DNA from: JACADW01 sp963747985
GTDB taxonomy: Bacteria > Acidobacteriota > UBA6911
DNA length: 64,000 nt
Direction: 5' to 3'
NCBI GenBank assembly: GCA_963747985.1
Contig: CAVVHG010000007.1
Span: 62,001-126,000 of the forward strand
A program made the position numbers and the translations under genes. The first letter of the stretch is position 1. Each line of letters starts with the position of its first letter. Of this stretch, positions 50,355 through 59,255 are shown piece by piece. Under the pieces are notes generated by a model that worked only from the letters and a program-made list of their open reading frames with translations, made no database searches and was not told where the DNA came from.

Positions 50355-50580
50355 ATGGGATTTCGGGCCGGAAACGGGAGAGCACTCACGATAGCGAGCC
50401 TCCTGAAACCGCATTCCAGTGCGCTGGTCTTGGCCCTGATTGCGGTCCTCGGAGAGGGCCTGGCTAACCTTCTGGAGCCCTGGCCCCTGAAGATCGTCTT
50501 TGATGACGTGCTCAGGACGAAGCCCGGCCACGGTTGGCTCAACCAGTTTATGTGGGTCGGTTTGGTAATTTCAGCTCACA
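50355..50580 (+). pseudogene. N-terminal fragment of an ABC exporter
   Basis: The start of the frame encodes SLLKPHSSALVLALIAVLGE followed by ANLLEPWPLKIVFDDVL, the hallmark first helix and loop of heterodimeric ABC exporters of the MsbA/LmrA type. After about 70 residues (near 50580) the similarity stops and the frame runs into the leader of the next gene. No ATPase domain exists in the window, so this is a 5' remnant of a gene lost by deletion. Confidence 0.65.
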
Positions 50581-50640
50581 TCCAGGGAAGGCCTGAACCC
50601 AAAACGGCGCGAAAATCACGCGAAAGGGGTATCATGCAAA

Positions 50641-51267
50641 ATGCAGACAATGGACAGGGTGTTTAGGCCTCATAATAGGGCATATCTATCTACTCCCCTT
50701 CTCTTCCTGGCCGCTATCCTGGCGACGGCCATAGGAGCCGAATCCCAATCCCAGGAACTTCCTCCAGTCCACATCGGGAATTTCGGGCAGGCGAACGAAA
50801 GCTACTATCGGGGTGGCCAGCCTGACACCGCAGGTTTCGCAGAATTGAAGCGACTCGGGATAAGAACCGTGATTGACCTGCGCGAGGGTGGCGGAGGCCG
50901 GGAATCAACCAGGGTCCGCGAGGCAGGGATGCAGTATTTCAACATACCCCTCTCCAGCTACAAGCCGGCAACGGCGGAACAGACCGAATATTTTCTGAAG
51001 CTCGTCAATGACGCCCGGAACCGGCCGGTGTATGTCCATTGTGCGCGCGGGAGGCATCGCACCGGTGAGATGACGGCTATTTACCGCATCAACCATGATG
51101 CATGGACCGCAGAACAGGCATATGGCGAAATGAAGCGATACGGCTACTACTCCCTGGGCGGACACGGCTCCCTCAAAGACTACGTCTACGAGTACTACCG
51201 CAATTACGTTGAAACCCGACTGGCACAGCCGGCTACTCCGGGGACCCCGGCCTCCATCCGCGAGTGA
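50641..51267 (+). CDS. Secreted protein tyrosine/dual-specificity phosphatase
   Basis: A 208-residue phosphatase with the Cys-dependent P-loop HCARGRHRTG (Cys134, Arg140) and the preceding VIDLREGGGG segment found in Siw14/PFA-DSP-like enzymes. Residues 15-36 form a signal peptide or membrane anchor (LLFLAAILATAIGA), so the enzyme would act outside the cytoplasm. The conserved opening of the fold (IGNFGQANESYYRGGQPD) confirms the family. AAAGGGG lies ten bases before the ATG. Relatives occur in many Acidobacteriota and Deltaproteobacteria; substrates may be phosphoproteins or inositol phosphates. Confidence 0.87.
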   Translation: MQTMDRVFRPHNRAYLSTPLLFLAAILATAIGAESQSQELPPVHIGNFGQANESYYRGGQPDTAGFAELKRLGIRTVIDLREGGGGRESTRVREAGMQYFNIPLSSYKPATAEQTEYFLKLVNDARNRPVYVHCARGRHRTGEMTAIYRINHDAWTAEQAYGEMKRYGYYSLGGHGSLKDYVYEYYRNYVETRLAQPATPGTPASIRE

Positions 51268-51408
51268 CTCGGTCCGGCACGGCGCGCATTCAGGAAGACG
51301 GCGCCGTCATCCCAGATCCGCCGAAAAGAAGATCGGACAGGGGAGAGAGCGCAGGTTCTCCTTCCGCTCTGCGCGACATGGAATAGAATACGGGGCGGAG
51401 GGACTCAG

Positions 51409-51852
51409 ATGGATCAGTTTTCGTCAAAAACAGAACTCCGGATTGACTGGAGCGAGATCGACGCTTTCGGACATATCAACAATCTCGCAATCCTGAAGTA
51501 TGTACAGGCTGCGAGAGTCAAGTATCTGGAAGCCATCGGCCTGATGCAGTCGCAGGCGGAAGCCAGGATTGGCCCGATACTGGCTTCGACGAGTTGTCAG
51601 TACCGTAAACCGCTTTTCTACCCCGGGCATGTGACAGTCCACTCCACCGTTGATGCTATCAAGAACACGAGCTTCAGAATGTGCCACGAGGTCTGTAACG
51701 ATAAGAGCGAGATCATTGCGGAAGCCCAGGACATTCTCGTGCTTTTTGATTTTCACAGACAAAGTAAGCTGGCCATTCCGGATGATCTCCGGGAGCGAAT
51801 CGCAAAGCTGCAGGATGTGAATTGCCGCGCGGCTCCGGCGACTCAGCCTTGA
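51409..51852 (+). CDS. Hot-dog-fold acyl-CoA thioesterase
   Basis: A 147-residue protein of the 4-hydroxybenzoyl-CoA/YbgC thioesterase type: RIDWSEIDAFGHINNLAIL carries the usual D/E-x-D-x-x-GH-x-N active-site segment, followed by the long helix YVQAARVKYLEAIGL. It should hydrolyse an acyl-CoA in the cytoplasm. GGAGGG is six bases before the ATG. It stands alone, convergent with the aldo/keto reductase at 51949. Confidence 0.88.
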   Translation: MDQFSSKTELRIDWSEIDAFGHINNLAILKYVQAARVKYLEAIGLMQSQAEARIGPILASTSCQYRKPLFYPGHVTVHSTVDAIKNTSFRMCHEVCNDKSEIIAEAQDILVLFDFHRQSKLAIPDDLRERIAKLQDVNCRAAPATQP

Positions 51853-51948
51853 GGGGCCGGAGCCCGGATAGACCGACAGGCCGCCTGCTCCATCGTTCCT
51901 CCATTACACGTGAAGTGCCAGGCCTTCCCGAATCCGGCAGTCACTGAC

Positions 51949-52860
51949 TCAGGCGGCAACGCCGGAACTCTCGATATTCTGAATGGCCTCATCGATCTCC
52001 GCCGTGCTGGCGAACCCGATCACGATTGCGTCCACAAATCCGCAAGCCATGGCGTAGTGAATCGCCTTGCGCCGATCGGCCGGATCCTTGAACTCCCCGT
52101 TGCCGATGAGCTTCATCCCTATAACACCCCTCCCTTTGGCGTGGATGGCCTTGATCTCCTTCATCGCTTCGTTGACCTGGCCCGGCGCTCCGAATTCCGG
52201 ATCCTCCCCGTCGACATGCACCCCCTGCGGGTTGACCCGGGCGAGCTGCACTTCCGCCCAATCCACCTTGGCAGCCACGCGAAGAGCCGGAAGCCCGTGG
52301 CACGACATCCCCTTCACACGGATGAGCTTCTTTTCCTTGGCCTCGTCGAATGCGTCCATCATGGGCCGCACATCCTGAGGCCACGTGCTCTTCATTGTGC
52401 AGTGGATGAGCAGGCTGTCGATGTAGTCGGTGTCCAGTTCCTTCCGGTACTGATCGAGTGCAGCCAACGGCTTCTGGAGATTCTCCGGGGTCCACCACAT
52501 CTTGCTCTGGATCCACAAGCGTTCGCGGGGAAGCCCCTTGATCGCCTGCCGCACCATCGGTTGAGTTTCATAATTCTCGGCGGTGTCGATATAGGTGATG
52601 CCGTGATCGTAGGCGTAGCGAATCAGCCGCGTGAATCCCTGTTGCCCCAGAGAGCGTTGGATTTCACCGCCATTGCTCCCCGTCCCGATACCGAGCCGGC
52701 TGATCCGTTTGCCGGTCTTCCCCAATATGACAAGGTCGCTGGCTGCGATCTTCTTATCAGCGGCATGAAGGACCGAAGACCACGGCGTTACCGCGGCCGC
52801 CCCGGTAAGGAGCACGGACTTCTTGATGAAACCGCGGCGACTGATGCATTCCTGAGTCAT
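51949..52860 (-). CDS. Tat-exported aldo/keto reductase
   Basis: A 303-residue aldo/keto reductase with a Tat signal (SRRGFIKKSVLLTGAAAV). The catalytic tetrad is visible in ITYIDTAENY (Asp, Tyr), IQSKMWW (Lys) and DSLLIHCTM (His). GAGGAG seven bases before ATG 52860 sets the start. Exported AKR proteins of this class are common in Acidobacteriota and Planctomycetota, often near Gfo/Idh proteins; an NADP-dependent periplasmic redox step is inferred. Confidence 0.88.
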   Translation of the reverse strand: MTQECISRRGFIKKSVLLTGAAAVTPWSSVLHAADKKIAASDLVILGKTGKRISRLGIGTGSNGGEIQRSLGQQGFTRLIRYAYDHGITYIDTAENYETQPMVRQAIKGLPRERLWIQSKMWWTPENLQKPLAALDQYRKELDTDYIDSLLIHCTMKSTWPQDVRPMMDAFDEAKEKKLIRVKGMSCHGLPALRVAAKVDWAEVQLARVNPQGVHVDGEDPEFGAPGQVNEAMKEIKAIHAKGRGVIGMKLIGNGEFKDPADRRKAIHYAMACGFVDAIVIGFASTAEIDEAIQNIESSGVAA

Positions 52861-53066
52861 GAGTCTCTCCTCTCGGTTTGTGATGAAGCAGGGTATCGTG
52901 GCGGCCCATAGCCCGGAGCGCCCGGCCTCTGCGCGCTGCTCTTCCGCCTCTTCCTGGCCGCCGGACACCTATCGCGATCATCCCATCCTCCGGCCGGAGG
53001 ATCAAGCGTCAAATCCCGTCCGGCGCAGCGGGTTTCGCCGTACAATCACGGTCCGGGGGATTGCTC

Positions 53067-53576
53067 ATGGACTATCAGAAGGTGATAAGGACCCGTCGCA
53101 GTATTCGAGGATACCGGCCCGATCCGATTCCGGAGGGGGTCTTGGAGCGAGTGCTCGATGCGGCGCGGGTCGCTCCGACTGCCGCCAACCGGCAAGCCTT
53201 TCAGCTCATCGTGGTCACCGACGCCTCGACTCGAGCACGGCTGAAGGAAGTCTACGACCGTGAGTGGTTCTGGACGGCTCCGGTTATCATCGTCGGTTGT
53301 GCGGAGGTGGCAAAGGCCTGGCAGCGAGCCGATGGATTCAACGCCGCCGAGGTCGACCTCAGCATAGTCATGGATCATCTGATTCTGGCGGCTACCGACG
53401 AAGGACTCGGCACCTGTTGGATCTGCCATTTTGACGAAGGCAGATTGAAACAGGTCCTTGGAATCCCCGGTGATGTGCGCGCGGTTGCCTTGACGCCCCT
53501 GGGATACCCTGCCGCAGAGCCGCGCCCCTTTCAGCGTAAGCCCCTCGCAGAGCTGGTCCGGCGGGAACGCTGGTAG
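53067..53576 (+). CDS. Nitroreductase-family flavoprotein
   Basis: A 169-residue FMN-dependent protein. RTRRSIRGYRPDPIPEGVLE and AARVAPTAANRQAFQLIVV form the FMN phosphate-binding N-terminus; GLGTCWICHFDEGRLKQVLGIP and LTPLGYPA complete the fold. The length fits small nitroreductases that form homodimers. The start is set at ATG 53067, preceded by GGGGGA; the frame begins two codons earlier at a TTG. It precedes the flavin reductase gene by 80 bases, a likely functional neighbour. Confidence 0.87.
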   Translation: MDYQKVIRTRRSIRGYRPDPIPEGVLERVLDAARVAPTAANRQAFQLIVVTDASTRARLKEVYDREWFWTAPVIIVGCAEVAKAWQRADGFNAAEVDLSIVMDHLILAATDEGLGTCWICHFDEGRLKQVLGIPGDVRAVALTPLGYPAAEPRPFQRKPLAELVRRERW

Positions 53577-53617
53577 TCCGGCGGGGCACAGACGGGGAAG
53601 ATCGCTCGTTTCCATGC

Positions 53618-53646
53618 TTGGATGTGAGTCAAAGTAGATTTAGAAT
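53618..53646 (+). promoter_or_regulatory. Candidate sigma-70 promoter of a near-leaderless gene
   Basis: TTGGAT (53618-53623) and TAGAAT (53641-53646) with exactly 17 bases between. The start site would fall at about 53653, only a few bases before ATG 53657, which has no ribosome site. Confidence 0.5.
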
Positions 53647-53656
53647 GGCTGCCGCT

Positions 53657-54223
53657 ATGAAAACATCCCTCGGAGCTAGAACCCTGATTTATCCGACGCC
53701 GGTGTTTGTCGTTGGGACCTTCGACAAAGCCGGCCGGCCAAACGCGATGACCGCCTCTTGGGGTGGCATTTGCTGCTCTCGGCCGCCATGCGTGGCGGTG
53801 TCGTTGCGCAGGGCGACATACACTTACGGGAACATCATTGAAAGGAAGTCGTTCACGATCAGCATTCCCTCCGAAGCGTACGTCAAGGAGGCGGACTACT
53901 TCGGGCTGGTTTCCGGCAGGGACACGGACAAGTTCGCGGCCACGAAATTGACGCCGGTCAGGAGTGATCTTGTAGACGCACCGTACGTGAAGGAATTTCC
54001 TCTGGTTGTGGAATGCAGACTGGCCCACACGATCGAACTGGGGCTGCACACGCAGTTTGTCGGCGAAGTAGTGGACGTGAAGGCTGAGGAAGGGGTATTG
54101 ATGGGCGACGGCCTGACGGACATCGATAAGGTGAAGCCGCTGTCATATACCCCCGATACCGAGATGTATTACGGGATGGGGCTGCGCATCGGGCGGGCCT
54201 TCTCGATAGGCAGAGGGATCTGA
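53657..54223 (+). CDS. Flavin reductase-like FMN-binding protein
   Basis: A 188-residue protein of the flavin reductase-like domain family. Characteristic segments: VFVVGTFDKAGRPNAMTASWGGI, VAVSLRRATYTYGNI, FTISIPSEAYVKEADYFGLVSG and the closing VKPLSYTPDTEMYYGMG. It would bind FMN and reduce flavins or act as a flavoredoxin-like carrier. The start at 53657 is preferred because promoter hexamers end just before it; ATG 53645 is inside the -10. Possibly paired with the nitroreductase upstream. Confidence 0.87.
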   Translation: MKTSLGARTLIYPTPVFVVGTFDKAGRPNAMTASWGGICCSRPPCVAVSLRRATYTYGNIIERKSFTISIPSEAYVKEADYFGLVSGRDTDKFAATKLTPVRSDLVDAPYVKEFPLVVECRLAHTIELGLHTQFVGEVVDVKAEEGVLMGDGLTDIDKVKPLSYTPDTEMYYGMGLRIGRAFSIGRGI

Positions 54224-54293
54224 GCGGAGGGGTCGGGCAGCAGAATCCTTTTGTTCCGGCGTGACTGCTCCCGAGCACAGGCTTCCGGCGGAA

Positions 54294-54452
54294 CTATGTC
54301 CGGAATGACAGATAGCCGACAATGGCCGACACGACCAACAGGATCCCGGCCACAATGAACAGCAGGACAAAACGAAGCTGGGTCCGCCTCGCTGCCTGTT
54401 CCTGCTCGGCCGCCCGATGGCGCATGCGCTCGCGGAATTGGTGATAGTCCAA
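54294..54452 (-). CDS. Small membrane protein, TTG start
   Basis: A 52-residue protein. GGGAGG lies six bases before a TTG at 54452, the best start; an in-frame ATG at 54425 is weaker. The first 27 residues are charged and helical (YHQFRERMRHRAAEQEQAAR), followed by one membrane helix (LRFVLLFIVAGILLVVSAIVG) and a short end. It looks like a tail-anchored small protein. No family recognised. It is convergent with the flavin reductase gene. Confidence 0.5.
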   Translation of the reverse strand: MDYHQFRERMRHRAAEQEQAARRTQLRFVLLFIVAGILLVVSAIVGYLSFRT

Positions 54453-54616
54453 CGTATGCCTCCCAAGCAGCCAGGTTCGGGCGCGGATACCGCGATTATA
54501 GCGCTATTTCTGTTGCTTTGTGCAAGAGGGCTTGAGAGCGTCCGGATGCGACCGATTTCAGGCAGGCCATATCCGGCTGGATCTGTTTGCCGATAGAGTA
54601 AGACGGGTGATCGCAT

Positions 54617-54814
54617 ATGCTTTTGATGGCCGCCGCAAGTCAACCCGTTCACGACAATGACGATTTTTTCAGTGCGATGGGGGACGTTTATGCTGCAAGC
54701 CGCGACCGGGTCGAGGAGGTAATCGGACAGGGCAACCTGAAATGGGTGCTGCTTATACTCCTCCTGCTTCTCGCCCTCTGGTATGTGAGGCGGCAGCGGC
54801 TGTCTTCTCTCTAG
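54617..54814 (+). CDS. Small membrane protein of unknown function
   Basis: A 65-residue frame: a polar N-terminal half with an acidic patch (HDNDDFFSAMGDVYAASRDR), then a membrane helix (LKWVLLILLLLLALWYV) and RRQRLSSL. The positive end suggests the C-terminus is cytoplasmic. ATG 54617 has no strong ribosome site; ATG 54626 and 54677 are possible. Divergent from the 52-residue gene at 54294-54452, with which it shares the tail-anchor design, but the sequences are not alike. Confidence 0.45.
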   Translation: MLLMAAASQPVHDNDDFFSAMGDVYAASRDRVEEVIGQGNLKWVLLILLLLLALWYVRRQRLSSL

Positions 54815-54913
54815 TTGAATCCTGCAAGGGAACTGTTCCGATCCCTGGCGGTCCGCCGTCCTTCCCGCTCTGTTTGCCCATACTTGTCCGTCTCTCCCCG
54901 TTGCTTGAAGCGA

Positions 54914-56017
54914 CTACCTGGCCGTCAGGCACATGTCGGCAATCTCCAATGCCAGCGGGGTAGGATCGGTGTCGATGCGGTTGGAGAGGATGATGACCGC
55001 GAAACGATCATCGGGAAAGCGCTGCATGGCCGCCAGGAATCCGCAAGTCTCGCCATAGTGCCAGGTGCGGCGGTGCCCTTTGTAGGGATCCAGGAACCAG
55101 CCGAAGCCGTAGGCGGCGGGCGTGTGATCCGGAGATTCGACGCCGGGCGTTACCACGGGCGTGAACGCCGGCCGCACCTGCACGCCACTCAACAAAACGT
55201 GGCGGTCAAGCGCATTCATCCATTTCGCCAGATCATCAATCGACGAATACACGCCGCCGTCGCCGAGAACGGCTGATGTCGGACTTTGGTCTGAAAAGGC
55301 CCACGCATCCCCGCGTTTGCGGTATCCGAAGGCTCGATCCGGCACCTGGTTCCTGCCCGGGACGAACGCGACCGTATGGCCCATGTCCAGGGGTTTGAAG
55401 ATGCGGTCGCGCAAGAAGTCCTGGAAGGGCTCGCCCGAGACGCGTTCGACGGCCATCGCCAGAAGGGCGTAGCCGGAATTGCTGTAACGCCAGCGCGAGC
55501 CGGGAGGGAAATCGGTACCACTCTGCCGCTCCATAAGTTTGAGGACGCCGGCATCGGCAATCTGCGGAATCCTGTCAGTCGGCCTGCCGCTCATCTGCTC
55601 GGCGTAAATGTCTTCGTAATCCTTGAGCCCGGAGGTGTGATTGAGAAGATGGCGGATCGTGATGGTCCTGCCGTAAACCGGAAATGCAGGGAACACTTCG
55701 GTGAGAGGCTCGTCGTAGCGAAGCCTCCGGTCATGCACCAGGAGCATGATCGCCGTGGCGGTGAACTGCTTGGTCAGCGAGGCAAGGCGAAAGTTGGTCG
55801 ATGCGGTGATGGGTGCACCGGTCTCGAGATTGGCGAGACCGTACGCGCGCGAGAAAACGAGCCTCCCGTCACGAACGATGCCGACCGCGAAGCCCGGACT
55901 GCCGTCGGTGATGAGCGGAAGGAAGCGAGCGTCGAGACGATCCGGGGTTACCTGCGGACAGGCTGGCGGCGGAACGAGCAGGAAGAATGCCAGGACGGCA
56001 CTACGAATGCGGTTCAT
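54914..56017 (-). CDS. Secreted serine beta-lactamase-family hydrolase
   Basis: A 367-residue serine hydrolase of the class C beta-lactamase/penicillin-binding fold. Signal peptide about residues 1-22; catalytic SLTK (Ser80, Lys83), YSN (178-180) and a HYGE motif near 327 in place of KTG. The conserved LLNHTSGL loop and GYALLAMAVERVSG helix are present. It is probably an esterase or peptidase rather than a drug resistance enzyme, as the HxG variant is common in esterase-type members. Start ATG 56017 has a weak ribosome site. The alpha/beta hydrolase gene lies 104 bases upstream on the same strand. Confidence 0.88.
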   Translation of the reverse strand: MNRIRSAVLAFFLLVPPPACPQVTPDRLDARFLPLITDGSPGFAVGIVRDGRLVFSRAYGLANLETGAPITASTNFRLASLTKQFTATAIMLLVHDRRLRYDEPLTEVFPAFPVYGRTITIRHLLNHTSGLKDYEDIYAEQMSGRPTDRIPQIADAGVLKLMERQSGTDFPPGSRWRYSNSGYALLAMAVERVSGEPFQDFLRDRIFKPLDMGHTVAFVPGRNQVPDRAFGYRKRGDAWAFSDQSPTSAVLGDGGVYSSIDDLAKWMNALDRHVLLSGVQVRPAFTPVVTPGVESPDHTPAAYGFGWFLDPYKGHRRTWHYGETCGFLAAMQRFPDDRFAVIILSNRIDTDPTPLALEIADMCLTAR

Positions 56018-56121
56018 CGGTGCAAATCACCCGCAACGATTCAGACCCCCGGGCTGGGAGCGGTCGCCGTACAGATCGGCCCCTGGGTTCGTCGCTGCCG
56101 GGAAAGGCGCTGCGCCGGTGG

Positions 56122-57057
56122 CTACATGTTCCTCTTTAGAAACGCGATTACCTTGCCAAACGCGCTCACGGTGCGAGGGTCCGTCATCTCCCTGTCAAAC
56201 CCGTGTTCGCCACCGGAGATCGGGACAAACTCATGCGCTACCCCAGCCCGTTCCAGCTCGCGCGCCATGTCAACCGATTGCTGAAAGGGAACGTCTGTGT
56301 CCTTGTCGCCGTGAAGCAGCATCGTGGGCGGGTACGCTTTCGTGACGTTGCGTACAGGACAGTATGGGTCGAATTCCCGCAGCCCGTCCGTCGGGTTGAT
56401 GCCCACAACCTCCTTCGGCCAGAGTCCCTGCTGACGACAGTACAGATAGAACGGCCACCGTGCGGTTTCGTCGGGAGCCTCCGAGATCGGCTGCGAGCCA
56501 ATGCCTGCGATCGCTTGCTCTCTCGTCACCGCCGGTTCCTTAAGGTAAAAGGGGTCGGGGAGCCTGTACCAATCACCGACAATGTCACCGTACCCGTAGA
56601 ACGCAACTAACGCCCTCGGCCTGGGGGACAGCCTGTATCCTGCCGTCAGGGTAAGGTATCCCCCGGCTGAGTGACCGATCACGGCGACCCGATCGGGATC
56701 GATGCGGAACAGTTCCGGACCGCGTGAGCGTATCCAGCGATAGGCATCCTCGAGATCCTCGAGAATGCCCGGCAGCTTCGTTTCGGGCGCCAGGCGGTAA
56801 TCGATCGAGACTACGACAAACCCCGCCTCCAGGTACCGGGACAATTGCAGCCGGTTGATCCCGCCCCGCTGGCCGAAGATGAGCGCGCCGCCGTGTATCC
56901 AGAGAATCGCCGGGCGGATGTCGTCTCCCGCGGCGCGATACACATCCGCGCGGATGGAGCACTGGCCATCCGTCTTGTACACGCAGGTCTGCACGGGGTT
57001 CTCAGGCTGAGCGGTTGCCCACCATACGAATGCTGTGAAAACAACGGCTGTCCTCAT
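56122..57057 (-). CDS. Secreted alpha/beta hydrolase (HSL/BD-FAE type)
   Basis: A 311-residue esterase-like hydrolase. Residues 1-17 form a signal peptide. ILWIHGGALIFGQRGG is the oxyanion-hole HGG, VAVIGHSAGGYLTL the nucleophile elbow, MLLHGDKDTDVPFQQS the acid, and SGGEHGFDRE the catalytic His. These are features of hormone-sensitive-lipase-type esterases and feruloyl/acetyl esterases. AGAGGA seven bases upstream sets the start. It may be cotranscribed with the serine hydrolase downstream, and together the two suggest degradation of acylated polymers or xenobiotics. Confidence 0.88.
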   Translation of the reverse strand: MRTAVVFTAFVWWATAQPENPVQTCVYKTDGQCSIRADVYRAAGDDIRPAILWIHGGALIFGQRGGINRLQLSRYLEAGFVVVSIDYRLAPETKLPGILEDLEDAYRWIRSRGPELFRIDPDRVAVIGHSAGGYLTLTAGYRLSPRPRALVAFYGYGDIVGDWYRLPDPFYLKEPAVTREQAIAGIGSQPISEAPDETARWPFYLYCRQQGLWPKEVVGINPTDGLREFDPYCPVRNVTKAYPPTMLLHGDKDTDVPFQQSVDMARELERAGVAHEFVPISGGEHGFDREMTDPRTVSAFGKVIAFLKRNM

Positions 57058-57332
57058 CCCTCCGTCCTCTCCCTATTGACACTGCGAGTCTACCGCAATT
57101 GACCGTGGACGGGCTAGCGCCTTGAAATTCCATGGGCTTGGCAAGATGCCTTCGATTAGGCTTTCAATGAGCTTCGAGGTTGAGTAGCCTGTCACCCAAA
57201 CGGAGGAACCTGCTGATGAAAGGCTCCTGCAAAACGGCCCTGGCGGCGGGAATCGGCGCAGTTGTGAGTGCCGTCTGGGAGCTCATCTGCACACCGAGGT
57301 CCGATCCCGGCATCGAGGAACGAGGAGGCAAG

Positions 57333-57904
57333 ATGATGATTAAGAGGGTCCTGGTTGGAGTGATCTGCTTGGCAGCTGCAGCTACGGCGTGGTCCCTGGA
57401 CACAGGGCGGAACTCGCAGCCGAAAACCGGCCCTCAGATCAAGGACACGCTGCGCAGCATCATTGAGTCTGCGCATGACCCGGACCTGCGCTGGCCTGAC
57501 TTTCCTCTCTTCAGAGCAGAAGCCATGAAGTTCTATGAGGCCGCCGGGTACGGCTTGGCCTGGGTTGAGGGCCGACAGCCAACGCCTCAGGCTCTTGCCT
57601 TGATCGGCGCCCTTCAGGACGCCGCCCAGAAAGGTCTGAATGCGGAGGACTATGATGGGCCTCGTTGGGCCGAGAGGGTAACCAAGCTGCGACAGTCGCC
57701 GTCCGATGCAGATCTGGCGCGTTTCGATCTGGCCCTGACTGTCTCGGCAGGCCGCTACGTCGCTGCCCTGCACCTCTTCCCGTGCTCATACTCTATGGAA
57801 CAGTCGCCGTGGACGAGAGCAACCAGGTCCATTTCTTTCATGATATCTACGGCTATGATATCGAACTGGAGCGGGCGTTAGCCAAAGGATATCCATATCC
57901 TTGA
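57333..57904 (+). pseudogene. L,D-transpeptidase (YcbB-type) with internal deletion
   Basis: The ATG at 57333 has GAGGAGG and opens a signal peptide (MMIKRVLVGVICLAAAATAW). The next 130 residues match the N-terminal scaffold of YcbB/LdtD-like enzymes (EAAGYGLAWVEGRQPTPQAL, AQKGLNAEDYDGPRWAERV). At about 57772 the reading frame changes and the next residues, LPVLILYGTVAVDESNQVHF, then DIYGYDIELERALAKGYPYP and a stop at 57904, match the family's extreme C-terminus. About 300 residues holding the peptidoglycan-binding and catalytic YkuD domains are missing between. This is a deletion pseudogene; no catalytic Cys remains. Confidence 0.75.
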
Positions 57905-57956
57905 GCAAGGCGGTGCTATCGGTTTCGGCTCATGCCGGGCAAGACGTCCCTGAGGG

Positions 57957-58232
57957 TTACCTGGGCGCGTTGATGATTGCGTGCTTGTGTTCAACCGGCA
58001 CGCTGCCGAGGCAAGACTCGTCCATGCCGGGAAGGTACAACTCAGCCGGGGTGTACTTCCCGTCGACGTCGTCGAATACGAGCTGCGCCTCCTGCTTCAG
58101 GTGTTCCCTCGGGGAAAGCCGGGTCGGAACGGGAACGCTGATCACCGGCCCGCTCTGCGGATGAAGAGACAGGATCTTCGGGTGAGGGTCCAAGCCGGAA
58201 TCTTTGTCGCTGGCAATGCATTTTCCCTGCAA
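57957..58232 (-). CDS. Probable gene fragment, hypothetical protein
   Basis: A 91-residue frame with strongly GC-rich third codon positions, unlike a shadow. The end reads AQLVFDDVDGKYTPAELYLPGMDE and closes VPVEHKHAIINAPR. There is no signal peptide and no good ribosome site for the ATG at 58232, so it may be the end of a longer, lost gene. No family recognised. It lies in the 382-base gap between the L,D-transpeptidase remnant and the next gene, opposite in strand. Confidence 0.4.
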   Translation of the reverse strand: MQGKCIASDKDSGLDPHPKILSLHPQSGPVISVPVPTRLSPREHLKQEAQLVFDDVDGKYTPAELYLPGMDESCLGSVPVEHKHAIINAPR

Positions 58233-58286
58233 GGCGTCTCAGCCGTCCCGTCATCACAACGAGAGACGCAATCCTGAAAGGGGGAC

Positions 58287-59084
58287 ATGAAAATGCGAAC
58301 AGTGCCTGGGAGTCCGTTGCTTGTATTGTTGCTGGCCGCCTGCCCGGCCTCCGTTTTCCCGTCGGACCAGGGCGGGTTTCGGATGGAAGTCCTGCTGCGC
58401 GGCGATCCGACGCCGGAATACTGCCTGAATGGAACGACTTATGTCGAGGCGTCGCAGGGAAAGGAGTACGCCATACGGTTGACAAACCCGCTCCCGGTGC
58501 GGGTTGCCGTGGCACTTTCCGTGGATGGCCTGAATTCAATAGACGCAAGACACACAGATGCGTGGACGGCCCGCAAATGGGTCCTTGAACCCTACGAGAC
58601 AATTACGATCCAGGGGTGGCAGACCAGTCCGGGGGAGGCGCGCAGGTTCTATTTCACGAGCGAGACAGATTCCTACGGGACTTGGCTGGGCAAATCCCGG
58701 AATCTCGGGGTTATCAGCGCGGTCTTCTTCAAGGAGAGGCCCCCTGTTCATGTGCTCAGGGAGATGAAACGCGCGGAGACTGAAGCGGGCGCGACCGCAG
58801 GAGCGGCTCCCGCTGCAGCCTCCGACTCAGCGCAGAGAGAAAAGGCTGCGAAGGACGAATATGCCGCCACGGGCATAGGGGATCGCTTTGCGCACCCGGT
58901 CGAGAGGGTCTCCATGGACCTGGATCCGCGATCGTGCGCCAGTTTCACTATCCGCTACGAATTCCGACCTGTGCTGGTCCGCCTGGGAATCCTTCCCCAG
59001 CCGAAAACCGTGATTGACCCGCTGGAACGGCGTAGCCGGGCACGCGGCTTCGACGATATGACCTTCTGCCCTGATCCGCGGTAG
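58287..59084 (+). CDS. Secreted protein of unknown function
   Basis: A 265-residue exported protein; ATG 58287 and 58293 are both near GGGGG. Signal peptide about residues 1-24, with a Cys (LLAACPAS) that could make it a lipoprotein. The mature part has a recognisable conserved pattern: EYAIRLTNPLPVRVAVALSV, DGLNSIDARHTDAW, KWVLEPYETITIQGWQTS and RFYFTSETDSYGTWLG, ending NLGVISAVFF. Proteins with this pattern occur in many Acidobacteriota and Deltaproteobacteria and are of unknown function. The C-terminal 90 residues are low in similarity, with an Ala-rich linker. Confidence 0.75.
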   Translation: MKMRTVPGSPLLVLLLAACPASVFPSDQGGFRMEVLLRGDPTPEYCLNGTTYVEASQGKEYAIRLTNPLPVRVAVALSVDGLNSIDARHTDAWTARKWVLEPYETITIQGWQTSPGEARRFYFTSETDSYGTWLGKSRNLGVISAVFFKERPPVHVLREMKRAETEAGATAGAAPAAASDSAQREKAAKDEYAATGIGDRFAHPVERVSMDLDPRSCASFTIRYEFRPVLVRLGILPQPKTVIDPLERRSRARGFDDMTFCPDPR

Positions 59085-59255
59085 TCGCCGTGAGCGTCTG
59101 GCAGCTCGCGAACGCCGATGCACACAGGTGCATGACACCATGCATCGGCGTTCTCAGCTTCCGATGACGGACAGCCGTACCGCAAGAGCCCTCACGACCC
59201 CCGGTTCAGCCTCCCCAGAGCGGCGCTCGGCCCCTTTCGAGGCCCGGCGGAATGG

